DNA of 64,000 nt from Spirochaetes bacterium GWE1_32_154 (GTDB lineage: Bacteria > Spirochaetota > GWE2-31-10), in the NCBI GenBank assembly GCA_001829315.1, contig MIAY01000031.1, positions 1-64,000 on the forward strand, given 5' to 3'. This document shows positions 18,171-26,440 of this stretch, in pieces. Both the position numbers and the translations under genes were made by a program. Positions within the stretch are counted from its first letter, which is position 1, and each line of letters opens with the position of its first letter. The notes under the pieces are model-generated. The model worked only from the letters and a program-made list of their open reading frames with translations. It made no database searches and was not told where the DNA came from.

Positions 18171-18328
18171 GAGCCTCTTGCAAAAATACTCTTTTTATCT
18201 CGAATTTTTGCATGAGGCTTCCCTGGTTGCATGCAAGAGCAGCTGTAATCAGCGACCAGGGTATAATCCGATTTTATCGCATATGGCGGACGAAAAAAGA
18301 ATGTACTCATTATTTTTGCAAGAGCCTC
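18171..18328. mobile_element. Palindromic MITE-like element, copy 3 (158 bp, expanded centre)
   Basis: Starts GAGCCTCTTGCAAAAATACT and ends ATTATTTTTGCAAGAGCCTC, with exact 4-bp flanking duplications AGTG (18167-18170 and 18329-18332). The first hairpin (TACTCTTTTTATCTCGAA inside TTGCAAAAA arms) equals that of copy 2; the centre is longer and carries CCCTGGT...ACCAGGG and TATCGCATATGGCGGA, the latter resembling the complement of TCCGCCATATGCGATA in the 48190 copy. Confidence 0.75.
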
Positions 18329-18594
18329 AGTGATATAATTTATGTTGCATAAATCAATTTTTTTTTGTATGAATTCATTAATTTGAATGAAAATAAGCTA
18401 TGACAAGTAGTTATTGCAGGCACCTTAAATTACGATATGGGAGAAGATTATAATGACTCCACTTTTTCTAATGATTTTCTATAACCCATTTTACATGAAT
18501 CTTTTTTACGTACCTAATCTGTAGCTAAAGAAAATAAAAGGATTAAAAAATAACTGAGAACAACAAAATAAGCGTGCATGTGCTCAATATTTGA

Positions 18595-18914
18595 TTATTA
18601 GAAACTGACATATGGAGAAAAGTTGTCGTTAAATCAGATATTACTCTACCTCAGCTACATCGGTAAATCAGAGTGTTATGGGCAGGACTAATAGCCATTT
18701 ACATCAGTTTATTTTTGATGACGATTATTCTGAATCAAAAGATTATACCAAGGTTAAACTTCGTAAAATAGCAAATTAAGAAGAATATAAGTTTATGTAT
18801 GAATATGAAGAATTATTTGAATGGCTTGGTAATTATAACCCTGATTATTTCAATATATCGGAAGTTAATAAACTACTGCAAAAAAGAAACTATGGATGCA
18901 TTACTCTAAATTAA
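18595..18914 (+). pseudogene. Decayed plasmid pRiA4b ORF-3-like gene
   Basis: Two blocks of the PRiA4_ORF3 family are legible but broken. The first frame reads IWRKVVVKSDITLPQLHR then a stop (18610-18666); after a frameshift SVMGRTNSHLHQFIFDDD continues to KVKLRKIAN and a stop near 18780; a final part, YEELFEWLGNYNPDYF and ISEVNKLLQK, ends at 18914. In intact relatives these correspond to the start (IWRRVxVPxxxTLxxLHxxIQ, GWxxSHLHxF) and the C-terminus (LEWLGxxxDPExFxxxxVN); the central segment is missing. No start codon is visible. Confidence 0.8.
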
Positions 18915-18928
18915 AATAAGGAAAAAGT

Positions 18929-19951
18929 ATGAAATTAACTGGAAATTTTTTTTCTCTTGCACTGCTATTAGTATTTTTATCATGTAGCGAGCCGAAAGTA
19001 GACCGCAAGACCGTATCAATAGTAAAAATTAATTGGATAATCCAAAATATTGATACAAGCTACTGGATCGAATATAATGAAAATGCCTCCACACTCATTT
19101 ATCTGACAGGCATGAAACTGTCCGGTGATCCAATAAAAGCCGGTGAAATTGAACATATTAAACTTGTGGATACTGAATTTAACTATTATTGGAAATTTGA
19201 GGTTGAAAAATATTTTGATGAGGAAAGACAGATAATCAGAAATAAAAGATTTTCTTATAAAGAAAACGTTTTCCCGACAAATTTACGATATGAAATAAAA
19301 TTAAAAAGTGGATATATAGCCTCTTATGACTTTATTGTTCCTGCTCCGGGTAGCAAAGAAAATAATGGGAATAAGTTTTTATATAATGAAGAGGGATATG
19401 GAATTAATTCTTATTACGTCCAGACACTTAAGAGACCGGAAATTAAAAAGTTTCAAATTAATAAAGATACAAAGCAGTATCTCATTGAATTTACAATTGA
19501 TGATGCTATGGCATTTAGCGGTATGATAGATTTTATAAATAAAGACGGAAATATTGTCGCATACTATAAAAATTATTTTAGAGCTTTTTCTACGAGTACA
19601 ATTGATTCTGTAATTAATAAAGGAAATTACTTATATAATGACAACACACCTAATACAATTATACTCAGTGATAATGATATATCTTTTTATGATGGTTATT
19701 CTTTTGATTCAATTCATTTTGTTATCGTTCACGTTACTGACGGCTATCAATATGAAAACGAGCCCGGAACTTTTGACTGTCAATCGATATCAAAAAAAAC
19801 CATTGCAGAAGAAGTAGAAGAATCTGATCTAAATGAAAATGAGTCAGTATCTATACTCCCACCCGTCCCTAATCAAAACAAAGCATTACTTTACTCAGGC
19901 GCCGATAACTCTTCTAATAAATCGGGCAATGCTAATAACACCGGTAAATAA
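18929..19951 (+). CDS. Putative lipoprotein of unknown function
   Basis: A 340-residue protein with a lipoprotein signal (LALLLVFLSC, Cys near residue 19) and mainly beta-strand content with alternating aromatic and charged residues (FNYYWKFEVEKYF, RYEIKLKSGYIASYDF). The last 60 residues are low complexity, acidic then Asn/Ser-rich. ATAAGGAAAAAGT precedes the ATG. I see no known domain; comparison with Ig-like or beta-sandwich envelope lipoproteins is only structural impression. It follows the pRiA4b remnant and is closed by a bidirectional terminator. Confidence 0.75.
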   Translation: MKLTGNFFSLALLLVFLSCSEPKVDRKTVSIVKINWIIQNIDTSYWIEYNENASTLIYLTGMKLSGDPIKAGEIEHIKLVDTEFNYYWKFEVEKYFDEERQIIRNKRFSYKENVFPTNLRYEIKLKSGYIASYDFIVPAPGSKENNGNKFLYNEEGYGINSYYVQTLKRPEIKKFQINKDTKQYLIEFTIDDAMAFSGMIDFINKDGNIVAYYKNYFRAFSTSTIDSVINKGNYLYNDNTPNTIILSDNDISFYDGYSFDSIHFVIVHVTDGYQYENEPGTFDCQSISKKTIAEEVEESDLNENESVSILPPVPNQNKALLYSGADNSSNKSGNANNTGK

Positions 19952-19961
19952 AAAATTCATA

Positions 19962-19985
19962 CCCGGCATTCATATAGATGCCGGG
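19962..19985. terminator. Bidirectional terminator between convergent genes
   Basis: CCCGGCAT (19962-19969) and ATGCCGGG (19978-19985) form a perfect 8-bp GC-rich stem with an 8-nt loop. On the minus strand it is followed by TGAATTTTTTATTT, a good U-run for the DUF1847 transcript; on the plus side it lies ten bases after the lipoprotein stop. Confidence 0.8.
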
Positions 19986-20000
19986 TTAATGCAGAATATT

Positions 20001-20465
20001 TTATGCATTATCACTTTCAAAATTTTTATAGGTATTATGTTTATGCTTTCTGTCTTTTATAAGAAGTGTCGTTGTTAATGCTTTACTTTTACTATTGAAA
20101 ATAATATCATGCCCAATACATAAGCCCATTGAAATATTAAGTTCTGTTTTATTCTCAGAAAGAAAATCTGCCTGTCCCGCAGGGTTACAGGAAATACCAT
20201 TCGCCTCTCTTCCCAGCATCTGCGTTGCCGGAATAGCCCCTATTTTACATCCCACAGAAACGACTTCAAAATCATTTGATAAATTATCAATAAGCATTTG
20301 TGTTTCTTTGGTAAACATAACACAATGAGCTATACCAATTTTTTTTATACCCATCGAATGAACAAATTTCTTAATTTCCTCAACCCTGCTGCCACCCGTA
20401 ACTCTTCCATTATCAGCAGCATTCATAATTTTTCTATCTTCATCATTGTATAATATTTGGCTCAT
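20001..20465 (-). CDS. DUF1847 (putative metal-binding) protein
   Basis: A 154-residue protein matching DUF1847: RVEEIKKFVHSMGIKKIGIA, the Cys in SVGCKIG, GISCNPAGQADFLSE and GLCIGHDIIF. Family members are soluble proteins with several Cys thought to bind metal; their activity is not known to me. This copy begins at MSQILYNDEDRKIM and lacks the longer Cys-rich N-terminal segment found in many relatives, so it is a short form. AAGGAAGG precedes the ATG. It lies 53 bp from the EFR1-type gene on the same strand and may share its transcript. Confidence 0.8.
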   Translation of the reverse strand: MSQILYNDEDRKIMNAADNGRVTGGSRVEEIKKFVHSMGIKKIGIAHCVMFTKETQMLIDNLSNDFEVVSVGCKIGAIPATQMLGREANGISCNPAGQADFLSENKTELNISMGLCIGHDIIFNSKSKALTTTLLIKDRKHKHNTYKNFESDNA

Positions 20466-20518
20466 AAAAACCTTCCTTTGATTGCATTACAATATTAGAA
20501 TATACCATAGCGATTTAA

Positions 20519-21286
20519 TTAAATCAATTTTTTTATGAGATTTTCATGAGGTTTTTCATATTTTCCCTCTGTTCTTAATGATCCGACAGATATGGCACTT
20601 ACGGGACATCTATTGTAGCACACCCAACATCCGTTACATTTTTTTTCATTAAAAACCGGAAATGGTGCTAACGAAATTGCATCGTAAGGGCATAATGTTT
20701 TACATAAACCGCATTGTGTACAAATACCAGGATCAGCAACTTTCTTTTTGATAAACATTTTTGCCATTGTTCTTGGAAAAACCGGCATTAAATAACCGTC
20801 AAAAGGAAATGAAACCTTACTGCTGGAATTAAAAAACCATTCATCCAGTTCATTAATAAAAGTATCAAATTTTTTTAGTTCAACCGTTGATGGAGCAGTA
20901 TCATTTTTAAGACCGTTGTTTATAAGTGGCGGAAAATTCTCCGGTGTATTAAGTGAATGACCTCCAATAACCTTAAATCCCTGTTTTCTGACACAGCTTT
21001 TTAAGACGGGTAACGTTCTTCCGCTCATATTACCATAGGTATTAAAAACAAACGCATGTTTTTTGTGTCCTTTCATTTTTTTCAGACAGTTTTTTAGAAA
21101 TAGCGGAGGACCAAAAAAATCAGTCCATGCAGCAATACCGATAATATCATATCCGACAGTATCCGGTGTTCCGTCTTTCATAAAATCATGAAAGCTCCAC
21201 TCACAATTTTTAGTTTTTTTTGCAATATATTGTACTGCAAGTTTTGTGTTGCCTGTTCCTGAATAATAGCATAATAATCCTTTCAT
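20519..21286 (-). CDS. EFR1-type flavodoxin / 2[4Fe-4S] ferredoxin protein
   Basis: A 255-residue electron carrier combining an N-terminal flavodoxin domain (FMN loop YYSGTGNTKLAV at 8-19, residues 1-150) and a C-terminal bacterial ferredoxin with two cluster motifs, CTQCGLCKTLCP and CNGCWVCYNRCP. Such EFR1 proteins occur in anaerobes. AAGGAG precedes the ATG. A palindromic site (21304-21320) lies just upstream and matches one before the neighbouring TetR gene, so repression by that TetR is likely. Redox partners are unknown; a flavin or NADH-linked reduction role is only family-based inference. Confidence 0.9.
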   Translation of the reverse strand: MKGLLCYYSGTGNTKLAVQYIAKKTKNCEWSFHDFMKDGTPDTVGYDIIGIAAWTDFFGPPLFLKNCLKKMKGHKKHAFVFNTYGNMSGRTLPVLKSCVRKQGFKVIGGHSLNTPENFPPLINNGLKNDTAPSTVELKKFDTFINELDEWFFNSSSKVSFPFDGYLMPVFPRTMAKMFIKKKVADPGICTQCGLCKTLCPYDAISLAPFPVFNEKKCNGCWVCYNRCPVSAISVGSLRTEGKYEKPHENLIKKLI

Positions 21287-21303
21287 AGTGATAACTCCTT
21301 ATA

Positions 21304-21320
21304 AATGAACAATGTTCATT
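21304..21320. promoter_or_regulatory. TetR operator, EFR1-type gene promoter
   Basis: AATGAACA-A-TGTTCATT, a perfect 17-bp palindrome 17 bp upstream of the EFR1-type start. The same half-sites recur before the tetR gene, so it is the likely operator of that regulator. Confidence 0.7.
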
Positions 21321-21357
21321 ATTTAAATAAAAAAAATTGATGCAGATGAAAATTGTA

Positions 21358-21999
21358 TTATGATTCTCTCCCGATAGCATTTAGTATCTGCAAATATAAT
21401 GGAGAGTTCTGTTCTATAAGTGCATTAAAGCCACCATGAGAATATATTGTTAACTCAGCAAGATACTGTTTAATTTTTGCATCGTCATGTTCGTGAAGTG
21501 CAAGATTTTCAAGAAAATTAAGATAAAACAATGTGAAATTATGCATAAAAAAATACGAAACCTCGTGACCGGATAATGCTAATTTGGCACATTGGCTGTT
21601 TTCTGCATAGCTTCGCGCAGTTGAGTCTTTAAAATTTTCATAGTGCGAACCTGATGATTTTGAAAATAAAAGAATCAATTCATCTCTATGAATATTAATA
21701 AATCTGTAAATCATATTAATAAATTCAATATGCCACTGCACATACACCGGAGAATCAAACTGATGAAAATCTGTCCCTGCTGATTTAACCAGAATCTCAT
21801 TTATATATGAGACAGCAGGAGAAACAACGGCTGTAAATAAATCGTTTTTATTTTTGAAGTAATTATATATGTTACTGACTGTAACCGATGACTTTGCAGC
21901 AATCGTTCTAAGCGAAGTTTGATTAAATCCATATTCAAGAAAATCATGTTTAGAGTTTTTGAGTATTTCATCTCTTATGTCATCTTTCAGTATCTGCAT
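21358..21999 (-). CDS. TetR/AcrR family regulator
   Basis: A 213-residue TetR-family repressor. The N-terminal HTH (residues 8-55) is clear: ILKNSKHDFLEYGFNQTSLR followed by TIAAKSSVTVSNIYNYFKNK. The C-terminal ligand domain is helical with no family signature I can name. GAGGTAATAA precedes the ATG at 21999. Near-identical palindromes in front of it and of the EFR1-type gene on the same strand argue for autorepression and control of the neighbour. Ligand unknown. Confidence 0.92.
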   Translation of the reverse strand: MQILKDDIRDEILKNSKHDFLEYGFNQTSLRTIAAKSSVTVSNIYNYFKNKNDLFTAVVSPAVSYINEILVKSAGTDFHQFDSPVYVQWHIEFINMIYRFINIHRDELILLFSKSSGSHYENFKDSTARSYAENSQCAKLALSGHEVSYFFMHNFTLFYLNFLENLALHEHDDAKIKQYLAELTIYSHGGFNALIEQNSPLYLQILNAIGRES

Positions 22000-22012
22000 T
22001 TATTACCTCATT

Positions 22013-22029
22013 AATGAACAGTGTTCTTT
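22013..22029. promoter_or_regulatory. TetR operator, tetR promoter
   Basis: AATGAACA-G-TGTTCTTT: same 17-bp design as the site at 21304-21320, with one mismatched pair in the arms. It lies 13 bp upstream of the tetR ATG, consistent with autorepression. Confidence 0.65.
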
Positions 22030-22077
22030 AATAGAATATCATATTAATATTGAATGTCAATATTAATAGTGAAAAAT

Positions 22078-23199
22078 TCACAAGTTAAGCTCTAAAAAAT
22101 ACTTGTAAGCATCACGGACTTCGATTCCTTTTGTTAGGTGCTCGTTTCTTATATACCTGACAAGCTGAGCAGCAGGGAAGTCATAACGCTCTTTAAAATA
22201 CAAAAGTGAGGGTGAAATATCAGTGTCTCTGTTTTTAACCTCAATCATTACGTTAACTGCCCCATTATCAGTAATACAAAAATCAACCTCTCTTCCATCC
22301 TTTGTCCTGATATATCTTAATTCCATACTTCGCCCCATAACATCATTATTATAATAACAATGTTTCAATAGTGAAACGGCAGTGAAATTTTCAAGTTTTG
22401 CTCCATCATCGCCGGACACAAGTCCGTTATCATAGAAATATACCTTTGGCTCTTTTAGTAAAGATCGAGCGATATTGTCAGAAAATGGAGTAACCCGAAA
22501 TACTATATATAATGCTTCAAATATCTCAATATACTTCCTGACAGTATTAGGTGCAATTTGAAGATCCTGCGCGAGATTATTAAATGACAAAGGACTTCCT
22601 ACACGATTACGGAGCATATCGAGTAAAAGTCTCATAGATTTGATATTATGAATAGTTTCAAAATCAAGCACATCAGTTTGTATTATACCGTCAATGTATA
22701 ATTGACGCCAACGATCAGCATCTATAGTGCTTTCAGAAAGAAAAGGCTCCGGGTAACCGCCCCGTTCAAGAAAATGATCTAACGTATAATGTATGTTATT
22801 ATCAGCTATTTCCCGGACTGAAAAAGGCAGAAGTCTATGAAGAAAATATCTGCCAAGTAGTGAATCCCCTTCTGAACGATGTGCATCAAGTCTGGAACTT
22901 CCGGTTACGAGTATCATAAGATCTTCATTTCTGGTATCAAAAACACCTTTCAGGTAGTTTTTCCAGTCTTTTTTCTTATGTAATTCATCAAATATAATAA
23001 GTTTTGTATCAGGAAGCCAGGATTGCTCATCAATTATCTTTCTGTCAGCATAACTGTCATAATTAAGATATAAAGACTTGCCAAACTGAGCGGCTATATC
23101 ACGAGCTAAATACGTTTTACCGACCTGACGCGGTCCGGTTATAAATACTATTTTCTTTGTGAGATCATTTATAATCTGCAATGATTGTGTTCTATTCAT
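22078..23199 (-). CDS. AAA ATPase with DUF4143 domain
   Basis: About 373 residues from the ATG at 23199. Walker A is FITGPRQVGKTYLA, Walker B LIIFDELHKK, sensor region ILVTGSSRLD; the second half is the DUF4143 part (DVLDFETIHNIKSMRLLLDMLRNR, a winged-helix block SFNNLAQDLQIAPNTVRKYIEIF, then a PD-(D/E)xK-like end EVDFCITDNGAVNVMIEVKNR). Family members are soluble ATPases of unclear role, often scattered singly in genomes. A GTG at 23214 could start five residues earlier but would place the start inside the inverted repeat. No Shine-Dalgarno is evident. Confidence 0.88.
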   Translation of the reverse strand: MNRTQSLQIINDLTKKIVFITGPRQVGKTYLARDIAAQFGKSLYLNYDSYADRKIIDEQSWLPDTKLIIFDELHKKKDWKNYLKGVFDTRNEDLMILVTGSSRLDAHRSEGDSLLGRYFLHRLLPFSVREIADNNIHYTLDHFLERGGYPEPFLSESTIDADRWRQLYIDGIIQTDVLDFETIHNIKSMRLLLDMLRNRVGSPLSFNNLAQDLQIAPNTVRKYIEIFEALYIVFRVTPFSDNIARSLLKEPKVYFYDNGLVSGDDGAKLENFTAVSLLKHCYYNNDVMGRSMELRYIRTKDGREVDFCITDNGAVNVMIEVKNRDTDISPSLLYFKERYDFPAAQLVRYIRNEHLTKGIEVRDAYKYFLELNL

Positions 23200-23201
23200 C
23201 A

Positions 23202-23246
23202 GACTATTTTGCACTATATTGCAAAATAGTCAAGACTATTTTGCAA
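23202..23246. promoter_or_regulatory. Repeated GACTATTTTGC half-sites at the DUF4143 ATPase start
   Basis: GACTATTTTGC (23202-23212) and its exact complement GCAAAATAGTC (23221-23231) form an 11-bp inverted repeat with an 8-bp spacer, and a third copy GACTATTTTGCAA follows at 23234-23246. It begins three bases upstream of the ATPase ATG, so a protein bound there would cover the promoter. The ATPase has its own winged-helix-like block, making autoregulation possible. Confidence 0.6.
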
Positions 23247-23262
23247 TACGCTGAAAATAAAC

Positions 23263-25080
23263 CTAATCCACCTTGAACCTGCCAACCTCATTTACCAATC
23301 CATCAATAGAGACTTTATTATCTATTACCAGATCATTAACTTTATTTACTGCCACAGTCACCTGCTCTGTTCCGACTACCATTTCATTAATGCCGTTCGT
23401 AATTTCATAGGTTATTGTATTGAGTACTTCAGTTTCATGTATAACTTGCGAACTACCTGACATTATTTCATCAGAACCGGATTTAACTTTTTGTGTTATA
23501 TCATTTAACTCACTTATTGCTTTAAGAATTTCTTTACTGCCTGCACTTTGTTCTTCCATTGCAGACCTTATTATATTCTCCTGCTCATTTACCGTTTTTA
23601 CTTCACTTTCTATTATCACAAATGTATCTGTAACACACGTTATTGATTGTGTTATACTGTCAATGGCTAATTTTATGCGTTTTAAAACATCGGCAACTAT
23701 CTTTGCCTGCTGTCCGGATGATTCTGCAAGTTTTCTTACTTCATCTGCTACGACAGCAAAACCCTTACCTGATTCTCCTGCATGGGCTGCTTCTATTGAA
23801 GCGTTCATCGAAAGTAAATTTGTCTGACTTGCGATATTCTGGATTACACTACTGATTTCAAGAAGATTTTGTGACTCCTTTACAACTTCTTTTATATCCG
23901 CAGCTACCTTATTAAGATCAACCCGCCCTGACTCGGAAGACTGACTTAATCTTTTAATATTTTCAGTGTTTTTATATAATGTTTGTGTAACGCTTGATAT
24001 ACTCGCCATCATTTCTTCAATTGCAGAAGATGACTCTGTTACATTAGCCGACTGATTATCAATAAGCCGATTTAACTTTTCTATTCCTTTTGTAATATTT
24101 TCCATCGTTGTGATTGTCTTTGTTACACTAACATTTTGATTCCCGGCCTGACTTCTTATACTCTGAATATTTGCACTAATTTCGTTAACTGCCGTAGCTG
24201 TTTCTGTCATATTTGTTGAAAGAATTATACCTGTATCACCAAGTAATACCGATTGATTCTTTACGGCAATTATCAAAGATTTAATTTTATTAAACGTCAG
24301 ATTAAAGTATTTTGCCATATCACCAATTTCATCATGGGATTTTACTTCAATTCTCAACGTAAGATCGCCCTCTCCTTCTGAAATATTTTTCAACGATTCA
24401 ATCATTATGCCAAGTGGTCTGTTCAAAATAATATTATTTATAAATCCTGATAATACCATCGAGATAATTATTAAGAATACAATTATAATTACTGCACTAA
24501 AAAAAGTTGTTTTTCGATATGTATTTACAATCAACAAAGATTCTGTCTTGCTGATACCTATAAATGCTATTCCAATTATTTGTCTATTCGCATCAAAGAT
24601 CGGATTATATGAAGTATAATATGGTTTTCCAAGAATATTTGCTTCTCCAATATATAATTTACCATTAATGACAGAACTATATGCAGCGCTGTCTTTACCT
24701 AATTTCGTACCAATAGCTCTTTTACCTTCACTATTAATAATATTTGTGGTCACCCGAATGAAATCATCATTTTCAATTTTAAATATCGTAGCATATACAT
24801 TTAAATCTTTTTTTATAGTATCTACCATTTCAAAATTATTATGAATTGAAACACCTGTGTTATCTTTTAATTCGTTATTATCCAGTATAATATTTCCATA
24901 ATATTTTTCTATGTATAAATTAACTGAATTGATATCTCCGCTTAATTTACCAATCAAATTCTTTCTCATTAAAGAATTTGAAAGATTATTAATTTGACAA
25001 TAGATAAAGCACAAAATAGAAAACGATATAATAATGACAACGATTAGTGTTTGCAATAGCATCTTTTGATTGATTTTCAT
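23263..25080 (-). CDS. Methyl-accepting chemotaxis protein with periplasmic Cache domain
   Basis: A 605-residue transmembrane chemoreceptor. TM1 spans about 8-30, a single-Cache (Cache_3-Cache_2 type) periplasmic domain about 35-185 (YYTSYNPIFDANRQIIGIAF), TM2 about 190-213, HAMP to about 265 (GEGDLTLRIEVKSHDEIGDM), then the signalling hairpin with tip sequence LLSMNASIEAAHAGESGKGF. Such Cache domains commonly bind small carboxylates or amino acids, but the ligand is unknown. AAGGGG precedes the ATG. It lies between the DUF4143 ATPase and serB on the same strand. Confidence 0.93.
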   Translation of the reverse strand: MKINQKMLLQTLIVVIIISFSILCFIYCQINNLSNSLMRKNLIGKLSGDINSVNLYIEKYYGNIILDNNELKDNTGVSIHNNFEMVDTIKKDLNVYATIFKIENDDFIRVTTNIINSEGKRAIGTKLGKDSAAYSSVINGKLYIGEANILGKPYYTSYNPIFDANRQIIGIAFIGISKTESLLIVNTYRKTTFFSAVIIIVFLIIISMVLSGFINNIILNRPLGIMIESLKNISEGEGDLTLRIEVKSHDEIGDMAKYFNLTFNKIKSLIIAVKNQSVLLGDTGIILSTNMTETATAVNEISANIQSIRSQAGNQNVSVTKTITTMENITKGIEKLNRLIDNQSANVTESSSAIEEMMASISSVTQTLYKNTENIKRLSQSSESGRVDLNKVAADIKEVVKESQNLLEISSVIQNIASQTNLLSMNASIEAAHAGESGKGFAVVADEVRKLAESSGQQAKIVADVLKRIKLAIDSITQSITCVTDTFVIIESEVKTVNEQENIIRSAMEEQSAGSKEILKAISELNDITQKVKSGSDEIMSGSSQVIHETEVLNTITYEITNGINEMVVGTEQVTVAVNKVNDLVIDNKVSIDGLVNEVGRFKVD

Positions 25081-25118
25081 GTGTAACCCCTTAGTAAATA
25101 CAATTTAAATAACCCCAA

Positions 25119-26339
25119 CTATTCAATATCCCGGTCTCTAAAACCCAACAGATATAATATCCCGTCCAATCCGACTGTTGATATTGAATGTTTAGCATTT
25201 TTCTTTACAATAGGCTTTGCATGGTAGGCGATGCCGAGTCCTGCAATATTAATCATTGGTAAATCATTTGCACCGTCACCGACTGCGATAACCTGAGCAA
25301 GACTTATATTCGATTCATCTGCAATTTGCCGTAATAAAAGAGCTTTTCGTTCACCATCAACAATTTCTCCGCAATGCTTTCCGGTTAATTTTTCGTCTTT
25401 TATTTCAAGTTCATTAGCATATACATAATCAATACCCAGAATTTTTTGTAAATGCTCACCAAAATAGGTAAACCCGCCTGACAATACTGCAATTTTATAA
25501 CCGAATTTTTTCAAATTAGAAATTAATGTATGGGCACCTTCAGTAATAGGTAAATTATCGGCAATTTTTTTCATAACCGATATGTCAAGCCCTTCAAGAA
25601 GAGCAACTCTCTGTTTAAAACTTTCTTTAAAGTCAATCTCACCACGCATCGCGGCTTCTGTAATCTCATGAACTTTCTCACCAACCCCATGTGCTTTTGC
25701 AAGTTCAACAATAACCTCAGTCTGAATTAATGTTGAATCCATATCAAAACATACAAGACGTCTGTTTCTTCTATACACATCATCTTTCTGAAATGCAATA
25801 TCAACTCCGTCAGTTTGAGAAATATCCATAAATGATGCTTGAATACTCTCAATACTTTCAGGATTACCCCGCACTGTTAATTCAACACATGCCTTGTGTA
25901 AATTATTATCTTCATGTAATGAAATACGGCCTGATAATCTGTTGACAGAATCTATATTTAACCCCTGATTATAAATAACTTCACTGACTTTTGATATTTG
26001 TTTTGCCGTTAATTTACGACTTACAAGGGACACAATATATCGCCCTTTCCCCTGTGATTGAACCCAGTTATCATAACTTTCACTTGAAACAGGAACAAAA
26101 CTTATTTTAACACCAAGTTCGTAGGCTTTAAATAATAAATCTTTTAAAAGCGGTGAACTCTCAGACTCGCCCGGTATCTCAACAAGTATACCAAGAGACA
26201 ATGTGTTGTGAATAACAGCCTGTCCGATATCCAATATATTTGCATTGTTATCTGCAAGTATTGAGGTAACCGATGAAGTAACACCCGGTTTATCTTCACC
26301 CGATATTTTTAAAAGAATAATTTCACTATTGTGTTTCAT
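25119..26339 (-). CDS. serB: Phosphoserine phosphatase with two N-terminal ACT domains
   Basis: A 406-residue SerB, the last step of serine biosynthesis (phosphoserine to serine). Two ACT domains (about 7-90 and 100-185) precede a HAD phosphatase domain: nucleophile Asp199 and acid Asp201 in CFDMDSTLIQTE, motif II VLSGGFTYF, Lys and motif III AVGDGANDLPMI. The ACT domains suggest serine or other amino-acid feedback. The dual-ACT layout matches the mycobacterial type. A TTGCTA/TATACT promoter lies upstream. Confidence 0.95.
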   Translation of the reverse strand: MKHNSEIILLKISGEDKPGVTSSVTSILADNNANILDIGQAVIHNTLSLGILVEIPGESESSPLLKDLLFKAYELGVKISFVPVSSESYDNWVQSQGKGRYIVSLVSRKLTAKQISKVSEVIYNQGLNIDSVNRLSGRISLHEDNNLHKACVELTVRGNPESIESIQASFMDISQTDGVDIAFQKDDVYRRNRRLVCFDMDSTLIQTEVIVELAKAHGVGEKVHEITEAAMRGEIDFKESFKQRVALLEGLDISVMKKIADNLPITEGAHTLISNLKKFGYKIAVLSGGFTYFGEHLQKILGIDYVYANELEIKDEKLTGKHCGEIVDGERKALLLRQIADESNISLAQVIAVGDGANDLPMINIAGLGIAYHAKPIVKKNAKHSISTVGLDGILYLLGFRDRDIE

Positions 26340-26357
26340 AAATATCCCGATTATAAA

Positions 26358-26386
26358 AGTATAATTTATTTGAAATACATTAGCAA
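26358..26386 (-). promoter_or_regulatory. Candidate sigma-70 promoter of serB
   Basis: On the minus strand TTGCTA (complement of 26381-26386) and TATACT (complement of 26358-26363) are spaced by 17 bp, 20-50 bp before the serB ATG. Both hexamers fit the sigma-70 consensus at four or five of six positions. Confidence 0.4.
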
Positions 26387-26387
26387 A

Positions 26388-26408
26388 TTATTTGAATAAT
26401 TCAAATAA
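26388..26408. promoter_or_regulatory. Palindrome in the divergent serB / NIT-receptor promoter region
   Basis: TTATTTGAA-TAA-TTCAAATAA, a perfect 21-bp palindrome, sits between the candidate serB promoter and the start of the NIT chemoreceptor operon. A related half-site TTTATTTGAA occurs at 26366-26375. A dimeric regulator could control both directions. Confidence 0.45.
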
Positions 26409-26440
26409 ATATTTTAAACTATACTCTAATGGGAGATATT

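Larger units (their letters stand above)
17643..18928. other. 1.3-kb gene-poor zone of repeats and decayed genes
   Basis: No intact gene of convincing size is present. The zone contains partial palindromic-repeat copies (17740-17760 and 17897-17945), a longer 158-bp copy (18171-18328), a related degenerate stretch (about 17946-18110) sharing CTGTAATCAG and TGGCGGA words with that copy, a 65-codon open frame ending at 17898, and a broken pRiA4b ORF-3-like gene (18595-18914). Between 18333 and 18590 I see only AT-rich sequence with one short open stretch. This looks like an insertion hotspot that has decayed. Confidence 0.7.
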
